Below are positions 1-5,092 of a stretch of 5,092 nucleotides of DNA, piece by piece. The position numbers were made by a program, and so were the translations under genes. The stretch covers positions 1 to 5,092 of the forward strand of contig NMQN01000214.1 in NCBI GenBank assembly GCA_003575245.1, written 5' to 3'. The first letter of the stretch is position 1; each line of letters starts with the position of its first letter. Below the pieces are notes generated by a model. It searched no databases. It saw only the letters and a list, made by a program, of their open reading frames with translations, and was not told the DNA's origin. The stretch comes from Candidatus Atribacteria bacterium 1244-E10-H5-B2. GTDB taxonomy: Bacteria; Atribacterota; JS1; SB-45; 34-128.

Positions 1-93
1 CCAAAAAAGAACACCTCTGGGAAGCAACTGCTGTATTTAACTGTGCTGCCATATATGATAATGGCCTGATACATATGATCTACCGAGCGACCG
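1..93 (+). repeat. Left arm of a perfect 93-bp inverted repeat
   Basis: Every base from 1 to 93 is the reverse complement of 897 to 805 (paired coordinates sum to 898). The match ends at 94/804, where three successive bases disagree. It begins at the window edge, so the arm could be longer. The arm is GH130 coding sequence, not a transposon end or a recombinase-type short repeat. Confidence 0.95.
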
Positions 94-818
94 ATATCGC
101 CCCCAATGGCAAAGAAGGACCCTATATTAATCGTCTTGGCTATGCAGTAAGTAAAGATGGTATTCACTTCAATCGCTTAGAACAACCAATTCTATCCAAT
201 GATACAGAACAAGAAGCCAGAGGCCCGGAAGACCCCAGAATAGTTAAAATAGATGATATCTTTTATATGATGTATACTGGATATAGGGGTAGATCTTTGA
301 AAGATTACAGAATTTGTCTGGCTACTTCCAAAAATCTTATCGATTGGGAAAGACAGGGAGTAGTCCTTGACGAACCCAACAAGGATGCCTCCTTATTCCC
401 GGAAAAAGTCAAGAACAAATATGTAATGTTTCACCGCAGAGAACCGGACATCTGGTTAGCCTATTCTTCTGACCTTAAAAACTGGTATGACCATAAGATT
501 ATAATGAGACCCCTACCCGATTCTGATTGGGAATACAATAAAATAGGAATAGCCGGCCCTCCCATCAAAACCGAGCAGGGTTGGCTCTTAATATACCACG
601 GCACAAGTAAGGAAAAAGGATATTGCCTGGGAGCAGCTTTACTTGATCTGGATAATCCCTCCCAGGTATTAGCCAGACAGACTGAACCAGTATTAGAACC
701 CCAGCTCGATTGGGAAGTAAACGGCTATATTCCTAAAGTAGTATTCAGCTGTGGTCAGGCAGAGAGGGGAGACAGAATCCTGGTCTATTATGGCGGGGCA
801 GATACGGTCGCTCGGTAG
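1..818 (+). CDS. GH130 beta-mannoside phosphorylase/mannosidase, main part; 5' end outside this strand copy, 3' end disrupted
   Basis: GH130 enzymes cleave beta-mannosides, usually by phosphorolysis giving alpha-mannose-1-phosphate, in the cytoplasm. The frame is open from the window edge (first whole codon at 3), so the ATG at 75 is internal: the 24 codons before it read KKEHLWEATAVFN..., a typical GH130 N-terminal strand. Family marks, counted from that ATG, are GPEDPR at 50-55 (with the Asp regarded as catalytic in this family), MMYTGY at 65-70, KDASLFPEK at 103-111, MFHRRE at 118-123, GPP..GWLLIYHG near 161-176 and YYGGADTV at 238-245. No signal peptide is possible in what is visible. The frame ends two codons after ADTV, whereas family members normally run on for roughly 15-30 residues, so the C-terminus is lost at an inverted-repeat junction. 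The N-terminal 15 residues are found on the opposite strand at 896-940. The family call is firm; specificity (mannosylglucose, mannooligosaccharide or beta-1,2-mannan) is not resolved. Confidence 0.88.
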   Translation, partial: KKEHLWEATAVFNCAAIYDNGLIHMIYRATDIAPNGKEGPYINRLGYAVSKDGIHFNRLEQPILSNDTEQEARGPEDPRIVKIDDIFYMMYTGYRGRSLKDYRICLATSKNLIDWERQGVVLDEPNKDASLFPEKVKNKYVMFHRREPDIWLAYSSDLKNWYDHKIIMRPLPDSDWEYNKIGIAGPPIKTEQGWLLIYHGTSKEKGYCLGAALLDLDNPSQVLARQTEPVLEPQLDWEVNGYIPKVVFSCGQAERGDRILVYYGGADTVAR

Positions 819-940
819 ATCATATGTATCAGGCCATTATCATATATGGCAGCACAGTTAAATACAGCAGTTGCTTCCCAGAGGTGTTCTTTTTTGGGTA
901 ATAGGATGGGTTGGTCTGATAGTCTTTTTAATTTTATCAT
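788..940 (-). pseudogene. Detached 5' end of the GH130 gene (50-codon fragment)
   Basis: Reading from the ATG at 940, this strand codes MIKLKRLSDQPILLP and then the same 30 residues as the start of the plus-strand GH130 frame, through MIYRAT. After base 805 the homology stops and the frame runs through five unrelated codons (VSAPP) to a TAA at 788-790. It lies 25 bases after the stop of the GH13 gene and has a ribosome binding site, so it is almost certainly the authentic start of the GH130 gene as the last visible operon member. The NQPIL/DQPILLP plus WEA pattern is typical of GH130 N-termini. As assembled it cannot make enzyme. Joining it to plus-strand bases 94-804 gives a continuous 286-residue frame. 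Confidence 0.85.
805..897 (-). repeat. Right arm of the perfect 93-bp inverted repeat
   Basis: This is the exact reverse complement of 1-93, separated from it by a 711-base spacer (94-804). On the minus strand it is in frame with the GH130 start at 940. On the plus strand it supplies the last residues and the TAG (816-818) that end the other GH130 frame. Beyond 897 the sequence continues as the authentic GH130 start, so this arm is the native context and the left arm plus spacer is the part that looks misplaced. Confidence 0.95.
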
Positions 941-948
941 TTAATTAT

Positions 949-954
949 CTTCCT
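949..954 (-). promoter_or_regulatory. Ribosome binding site of the GH130 gene
   Basis: The minus strand reads AGGAAG, with AGGA 10 bases before the ATG at 940. It sits in the 25-base gap after the GH13 stop codon and supports 940 as the true GH130 start, translated from the upstream operon message. Confidence 0.7.
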
Positions 955-965
955 TTTAAGTTAAT

Positions 966-2699
966 TTATTTAAAAATCTTTAACCACATAATTTGATATG
1001 GTTTTAGAGATATTTTTTCTATATCTATCATTTTCTCAGAGATTATATCAAAATATTCTTTTTTGTTTAAACCGTACTGATTTTTTGTAAAACAAAATTT
1101 CTGCATATTGTCTGTGATATTATGTAAAGCTATTATTTTTTCCTTGCCATCCAGAGAAGTCCGTAATAAAGAAAATATTCCTTTCTTTAAAAATAATACC
1201 TCCTGTTTTCCATTGGGCTGAAATGCTTTTTCAGATTTTCTTTTATGAATTAATTTTGTGAACTCAGTAAATATTTTATATTCTCTGGAATCTGAATTTG
1301 TTAAATCCTTTTTTAATTTATCATATTGAAATTTTTTTCGATTAATAGTTCTTTTCTTGCCTGTTTTCTCTACTCCTTCCAGGTAATTTTCCGTTCCGAA
1401 CAGACTGTGGATGTAGATTCCCGGAACACCTAATAAAGATAATATTATTGCTTGAGAAGCTATAAATTTCTTTATATTTAATTCTTCACTGTTTTTAGAA
1501 TCGGCAATAGCGCTATAGTAAGTAATATTCATTTCATATGGTTTTTTGCTCCCATCTTTCGCAGTTTTATAAGATACAAATCCACCTCTTTCTTTTATGT
1601 TATCTGCAATATCTGTTATTTCCTTGTCGGTTAAAATAGCTTTAACCGGAACAACTCCCAGACCATCATGGGTAGCAAGCACATTAAAGAAAGTTGTTTT
1701 GTCAGAAACATTCTTGAGGCGGGACGCCCATTCAAGAAGGCGGGAAGCATCACCAGTATAGAAGGTATGTAATACTAGCAAGGGGAGGGCAAATTGATAT
1801 ACTAATTGGACTTCATTATAGCCATTGCCAAAATAACTGATATTCTCTTTGTGTGGTACATTTGCCTGTGTAAGCAATAATGTATCAGGAAAAATTTCAT
1901 CAAGAATAGTTCTAATTAATTGAATTATATAATGCGTTTCTTTTAAGTTAATACAGGTTGTTCCTAATTTTTTCCAGATATGACCGATGGCATCCAGGCG
2001 GATAACTCTGGCCCTTTTGCTAGCATAAAATAATATTACATCGATGATTTCCAGTAATACATTTTCATTTGCAAAATTAATATCTATCTGGTCTGTGCTA
2101 TAAGTCGTCCAGAGATAAATATCTTCCCCTTTTCTTTTAAATTTTGTTAATAACGGATGGGTTCTTGCCCTGGTAACTGAAGATAGATCAATATCTTTAT
2201 CAACACTAATAAAATAGTCATCATATTTGGGATTGCCCTTTAGATATTCTTTAAACCATATACTTTCAGAGGAAATATGATTGGCTACTAAATCAAACAT
2301 TAAATTGAATTTTTGGCTTATATCCTCAATATCTTTCCAATCCCCTAAAGCCGGATTAACTTTTTTATAATCTATAACCGAAAATCCATCATCAGAAGAG
2401 TAAGGATAAAATGGTAGTATATGAATAATATTTATTGCCCGGTTAAGATACTCATCGGAAAATTTAAACAAGGATTGCAGGAGGTTTTTGTTGCTTGCTT
2501 GAATATTATCTCCATAGGTAATTAAAACAACATCTTTTTCATTTAAAAAATCAGCTTTTGGAATTTTACTGGCACTATTCTTTTGATATCTATCGATTAA
2601 TTCATTAATCTTCTTAAATATATTTTGAGCTCTATCCCTACCATAAAGGAATAGCAGTTTGTTTATTACTATTTCCTTACTTATTTTAGATACTGACAT
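966..2699 (-). CDS. GH13 subfamily 18 phosphorylase-like enzyme (sucrose/sucrose-6-phosphate/glucosylglycerate phosphorylase type), acid/base Glu replaced by Gln
   Basis: Members of this subfamily split an alpha-glucoside with phosphate, giving alpha-glucose-1-phosphate and the free acceptor, in the cytoplasm. Counting from the ATG at 2699 (577 residues, normal for the family): an N-terminal helix with KLLFLYGRDRA; ILPFYPYSSDDGFSVIDY near 94-111; region I DLVANH at 136-141; TDQIDINFAN near 202-211; nucleophile in VIRLDAIGH (Asp236); LLTQANVPHKENISYFG at 275-291; THDG with the stabilising Asp345; and a C-terminal beta domain. In relatives the third region reads T-E-x-N-V-P-H; here Gln278 (codon CAG, 1866-1868) takes the place of the acid/base Glu. 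The enzyme may therefore be inactive, altered, or affected by a base error. I chose the ATG at 2699 because GGAG lies 12 bases upstream; a TTG at 2729 would add 10 residues but has no ribosome binding site. It follows the repressor gene by 66 bases. The family is sure; the acceptor sugar is not. Confidence 0.9.
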   Translation of the reverse strand: MSVSKISKEIVINKLLFLYGRDRAQNIFKKINELIDRYQKNSASKIPKADFLNEKDVVLITYGDNIQASNKNLLQSLFKFSDEYLNRAINIIHILPFYPYSSDDGFSVIDYKKVNPALGDWKDIEDISQKFNLMFDLVANHISSESIWFKEYLKGNPKYDDYFISVDKDIDLSSVTRARTHPLLTKFKRKGEDIYLWTTYSTDQIDINFANENVLLEIIDVILFYASKRARVIRLDAIGHIWKKLGTTCINLKETHYIIQLIRTILDEIFPDTLLLTQANVPHKENISYFGNGYNEVQLVYQFALPLLVLHTFYTGDASRLLEWASRLKNVSDKTTFFNVLATHDGLGVVPVKAILTDKEITDIADNIKERGGFVSYKTAKDGSKKPYEMNITYYSAIADSKNSEELNIKKFIASQAIILSLLGVPGIYIHSLFGTENYLEGVEKTGKKRTINRKKFQYDKLKKDLTNSDSREYKIFTEFTKLIHKRKSEKAFQPNGKQEVLFLKKGIFSLLRTSLDGKEKIIALHNITDNMQKFCFTKNQYGLNKKEYFDIISEKMIDIEKISLKPYQIMWLKIFK

Positions 2700-2708
2700 G
2701 TTGTACTG

Positions 2709-2715
2709 CTTCTCC
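2709..2715 (-). promoter_or_regulatory. Probable ribosome binding site deciding the GH13 start
   Basis: The minus strand reads GGAGAAG; GGAG is 12 bases before the ATG at 2699, slightly long but usable. Nothing similar precedes the TTG at 2729, which favours the shorter protein. Confidence 0.45.
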
Positions 2716-2765
2716 GATATGGTTTTCAATAAAAAGACTAGATTATTTAATAAGGTTTCATCGTC

Positions 2766-3779
2766 CTAAGTAGAGTTTCTGATAATTAATTTTGGCTGGA
2801 ATATAATTCTTTGGCGTGTATAGATCTCAGGATCTTTCAAATGTTGATCTAAAATTTTTATTGCCCCTTCTGCCATCTTTCTTACAGACTGACTAATCGT
2901 TGTCAAAGCCGGGTAATAGTATTCTGATAGCGGAATATTATCAATTCCAAGCACAGCAATATCCTGGGGTATTTTTAATCCTTTTTCCTGAATAGCATGA
3001 TAAACCCCTATCGCCCTCTGGTCACCGGAGATAAAAAGGGCATCAGGAGCTTCTTCTTCTAAAATATTCTTCATCTTTTCATAAGCAAATTCGGGGTTCA
3101 TGATTCCATAATCAATATGCATTGATTTACTCTTGATATGATAATCATTGCAAGCTTGAATAAATCCTTCTGTTCTATCCTGATTTACCGTGAAATTTTC
3201 ATCCCCCAGAAAAAATCTAATAGACTTACTCCCTCTTTTGATAAGATGTTCAGCCCCCAAATAACCCGCTTTAACATTATCAAGATTAACGAAAGAAGTA
3301 GATTCATAAACATTATCTCTGCCTACAATAACAAAAGGAATCTTCCTTTCCACAAGATAATCAACCCGGCGATCAATTTCCCGAGTATCAAAAATTACAG
3401 CGCCGTCTGCAAAGCCATTTTTTAGCAAATAGAAACCATCATGTTCATTTTCTTCAACTTTGGAAGCTGAAGATTTTGAAACTATTAATTTATACCCTAA
3501 TCTATTGGCTTCACTATCTAAATACCGTATAAAAACATTATGGAAATTTCCTATATAATTCGCTGCATTTTTTTCTACAAAAACTATCAAAATCCCGGTT
3601 GTTTTTTTTCTAAGTGACCTGGCAATAAGATTAACCTGGTACCCGGTTGATTCAATGATTTTTAATATTTTACTTCTTGTTTCCTTCTTTACTTTTTTTT
3701 CTTCATTTACAACTCTGGAAACCGTCCGTGGAGAAACGTTAGCGATTTTTGCGATATCTTTAATCGTATATTCCTTTAT
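2766..3779 (-). CDS. LacI-family transcriptional repressor with apparent AUA start codon
   Basis: This is a DNA-binding regulator that probably responds to a sugar made or used by the neighbouring enzymes. Read from the ATA at 3779 it has 337 residues, the normal LacI length. Residues 4-25 form the helix-turn-helix (TIKDIAKIANVS, then PRTVSRVVN as recognition helix), 50-58 the hinge helix (NLIARSLRK), and about 60-337 the periplasmic-binding-protein-like effector and dimer domain, with VNLDNVKAGYLGAEHL, FISGDQRAIGVYHAI, LGIDNIPLSEYYYPALTTI and a final PKLIIRNST. No ATG, GTG or TTG lies between the in-frame upstream TGA and codon 64 (TTG at 3590), a start that would delete the whole DNA-binding domain. 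A strong ribosome binding site sits 9 bases before the ATA. The stop is TAG at 2766-2768. It starts 23 bases after the glycosyltransferase stop and is probably co-transcribed with it. No clear LacI-type palindromic operator was found in the visible gaps; one may lie upstream of the window. Confidence 0.9.
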   Translation of the reverse strand: MKEYTIKDIAKIANVSPRTVSRVVNEEKKVKKETRSKILKIIESTGYQVNLIARSLRKKTTGILIVFVEKNAANYIGNFHNVFIRYLDSEANRLGYKLIVSKSSASKVEENEHDGFYLLKNGFADGAVIFDTREIDRRVDYLVERKIPFVIVGRDNVYESTSFVNLDNVKAGYLGAEHLIKRGSKSIRFFLGDENFTVNQDRTEGFIQACNDYHIKSKSMHIDYGIMNPEFAYEKMKNILEEEAPDALFISGDQRAIGVYHAIQEKGLKIPQDIAVLGIDNIPLSEYYYPALTTISQSVRKMAEGAIKILDQHLKDPEIYTRQRIIFQPKLIIRNST

Positions 3780-3784
3780 TTTAA

Positions 3785-3793
3785 ATCACCCCC
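3785..3793 (-). promoter_or_regulatory. Strong ribosome binding site that fixes the AUA start of the repressor
   Basis: The minus strand reads GGGGGTGAT, differing by one base from the full anti-16S complement GGAGGTGAT. Nine bases separate the G-run from the ATA at 3779. It occupies the short gap after the glycosyltransferase stop and has no other in-frame start to serve. Confidence 0.75.
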
Positions 3794-3802
3794 ACAAAAT
3801 CA

Positions 3803-5092
3803 TTATATAATCATTTTTAATTTTTCTTCCAAGCTTTCATGTGAAAAAAATTCTCTTCCTAATTGGAAATTTTCTTCAACCATCTTTTCTCTGTATCCTT
3901 TATCTATAAGTAATTTTATACATTCTCCGGCAGCACGCTTTATTACTCCTTTGCTCACCTTTGCCAGACCATATTCATCAAGTTCATATTTGTCCCCTAA
4001 AGAAATAACTTCAAATCCTTTTCCTTTGATATCTTCTTTGTAAACATCATACTCAAATACCAACATCGGTTTTTTGGCGAATAAACCTTCTAAAAACTGA
4101 TTTCCCCATCCCTCCTGAATGCTCGGATAGGTTATTATATCAGCAAAAACATATGTATCCCATAAGGAATATGTCTTGTTATTATTTTTAACACATCTTG
4201 AATGTTCAACCAGATTATTGACAAACAGCATTTCTACATTGCGTTCTTTTGCCCTGGTTTTAATTCTTTCAACATAATCATCTGCGGTCTCTATCATGCC
4301 CGCTAAAACGAGAACGATCCTGCTATTCCTATTAAAACTTTGTCCATTATATAATTTTACTTCTTCAAGTATTTTCCTATTTTCTTTTTTCTGCATTTCC
4401 CCAACCACATCTATGGCCAGTTCGATTGCTTTTCTATTTGTTACCCTGGTTGCCTGCAGCATAAGAATATCATTATCTTTAATACCTAATTTTTCTCTAA
4501 AATCTTTATTGTAATTATCAGCATCCCATAACTTCTCATCAAAATCAAATACATTAGGTATAACAACAGAATCCAGATTTCTTCTCACTTTCAATTCTTT
4601 TTGGACAATACTATTAATCACTACATGTGAGATCAAATCGTCTTTTGGGGGATAGTATTCCTCAAGGACCTTACGAACGAAATTGCATGTTGGCTGAGAA
4701 AAATTATCCCTTTCCCAGTAAAAATCATGATGGTGTCCGATACATCTAATACCTAATTCCTTGATGACCTTAGTAAACGCCATAGCAGTAGGTATGCTTC
4801 TGCCGATTGATAAAATATTATTAGGAACAATTAAATCTATCTTATTTTCTATTAAGATTTTTTTCAAACCTTCTTCAATTTTCAAAGTTAGCTTTTTTAT
4901 AGCTCTTATTAATTCATCCTCATCCTGATAGTCTTCTAATTTTAAGTAGGCATTTCTTTCAATTTTCAAATCCTCTTCAAATCTATAATTCATTTCCGGT
5001 ATAACATAACCATCGGATGTACCTGTACTGCCGGCAATAAAATATACTTTATGTCCCATATTTTCTAAAACCTTTTTCCATTTATCCATCTC
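3803..5092 (-). CDS. GT4-type (GT-B fold) retaining glycosyltransferase, N-terminus cut by window edge
   Basis: It transfers a sugar from an activated donor (UDP-, ADP- or GDP-sugar) to an acceptor, most likely in the cytoplasm; no membrane segment or signal peptide is visible. Counting from the Met at 5089 (428 residues): N-terminal Rossmann domain with MGHKVYFIAGSTG at 11-23, acceptor-side HHHDFYWER at 119-127, VIPNVFD at 176-182 entering the second domain, QATRVTNRKAIELAI at 212-226 (Arg215 and Lys220 in the usual donor-phosphate positions), and YPSIQEGWGNQFLEG at 321-335, whose E326-x7-E334 is the GT4 signature. The Met at 5089 is probably internal: it lacks the usual first beta strand and glycine-rich loop, the preceding codon is GAG in the same frame, and the sequence M-D-K-W-x-x-V-L resembles a helix normally some 15-20 residues into such proteins. 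It is the first visible operon gene. A role in making a glucosyl- or mannosylglycerate-type compatible solute is possible but not shown. Confidence 0.85.
   Translation of the reverse strand, partial: EMDKWKKVLENMGHKVYFIAGSTGTSDGYVIPEMNYRFEEDLKIERNAYLKLEDYQDEDELIRAIKKLTLKIEEGLKKILIENKIDLIVPNNILSIGRSIPTAMAFTKVIKELGIRCIGHHHDFYWERDNFSQPTCNFVRKVLEEYYPPKDDLISHVVINSIVQKELKVRRNLDSVVIPNVFDFDEKLWDADNYNKDFREKLGIKDNDILMLQATRVTNRKAIELAIDVVGEMQKKENRKILEEVKLYNGQSFNRNSRIVLVLAGMIETADDYVERIKTRAKERNVEMLFVNNLVEHSRCVKNNNKTYSLWDTYVFADIITYPSIQEGWGNQFLEGLFAKKPMLVFEYDVYKEDIKGKGFEVISLGDKYELDEYGLAKVSKGVIKRAAGECIKLLIDKGYREKMVEENFQLGREFFSHESLEEKLKMII

Noticed and set aside
75..77. ATG at 75 as the start of the plus-strand GH130 gene
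   Set aside because: The frame is open back to the window edge and those codons encode conserved GH130 N-terminal residues; the real start is seen on the other strand at 940.
1..897. Composite transposon or IS ends for the inverted repeat
   Set aside because: The arms are GH130 coding sequence, the interior is the rest of the same gene, and no transposase or recombinase is present.
2700..2765. Separate promoter or LacI operator between the repressor and GH13 genes
   Set aside because: A TTGAAA occurs at 2724-2729, but the only -10-like candidate would overlap the start codon, and no palindromic LacI-type operator is visible.
3138..3425. 95-codon plus-strand open frame
   Set aside because: It lies wholly inside the LacI-family gene on the opposite strand and its translation shows no recognisable domain.
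3588..3590. TTG at 3590 as start of the repressor
   Set aside because: It would remove the helix-turn-helix and hinge, which are intact and in frame up to 3779.
4296..4514. 72-codon plus-strand open frame
   Set aside because: It is antisense to the glycosyltransferase; its hydrophobic, Ser/Phe/Leu-rich translation is what the complement of Lys/Glu-rich AT-rich coding gives.

Overview
The window looks like an AT-rich bacterial locus for carbohydrate (glycoside) metabolism, with compact gene spacing and Shine-Dalgarno sites. An anaerobic or fermentative lineage (Bacillota, Thermotogota or Atribacterota-like) would fit, but the sequence does not fix the taxon. From about 940 to the right edge everything is coded on the minus strand, in transcription order: a GT4-type glycosyltransferase (3803-5092, 5' end cut by the window edge), a LacI-family repressor (2766-3779), a GH13 subfamily 18 sucrose-phosphorylase-like enzyme (966-2699), and the first 45 codons of a GH130 mannoside phosphorylase/mannosidase (940 down to 805). 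Gaps are 23, 66 and 25 bases, so this reads as one operon.

The left 900 bases are abnormal. The rest of the same GH130 gene lies on the plus strand (1-818), facing the operon. Its first 93 bases (1-93) are an exact inverted copy of 805-897. The minus-strand fragment starting at 940 supplies exactly the 15 N-terminal residues missing from the plus-strand copy. Conceptually flipping the 711-base interior (94-804) gives a single 286-codon GH130 reading frame in operon orientation, with its own ribosome binding site, but it still lacks the normal C-terminal end. The inversion is either a fold-back chimera from amplification or assembly (my preferred reading) or a real inverted duplication or invertible segment.

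Two other oddities deserve attention. The repressor has no ATG, GTG or TTG that would include its DNA-binding domain; the only start consistent with its very strong ribosome binding site is AUA. The GH13_18 enzyme has Gln where the family's catalytic acid/base Glu is expected, while the nucleophile and stabilising Asp are intact.

Functionally, the set suggests a repressor-controlled module in which a glycosyltransferase makes, and two phosphorylase-type enzymes break down, a small glycoside or oligosaccharide, releasing glucose-1-phosphate and mannose-1-phosphate. The substrates are not determined by the sequence. No RNA genes, insertion sequences, CRISPR arrays or convincing terminators were seen. 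There is no gene-free stretch longer than 300 bases.
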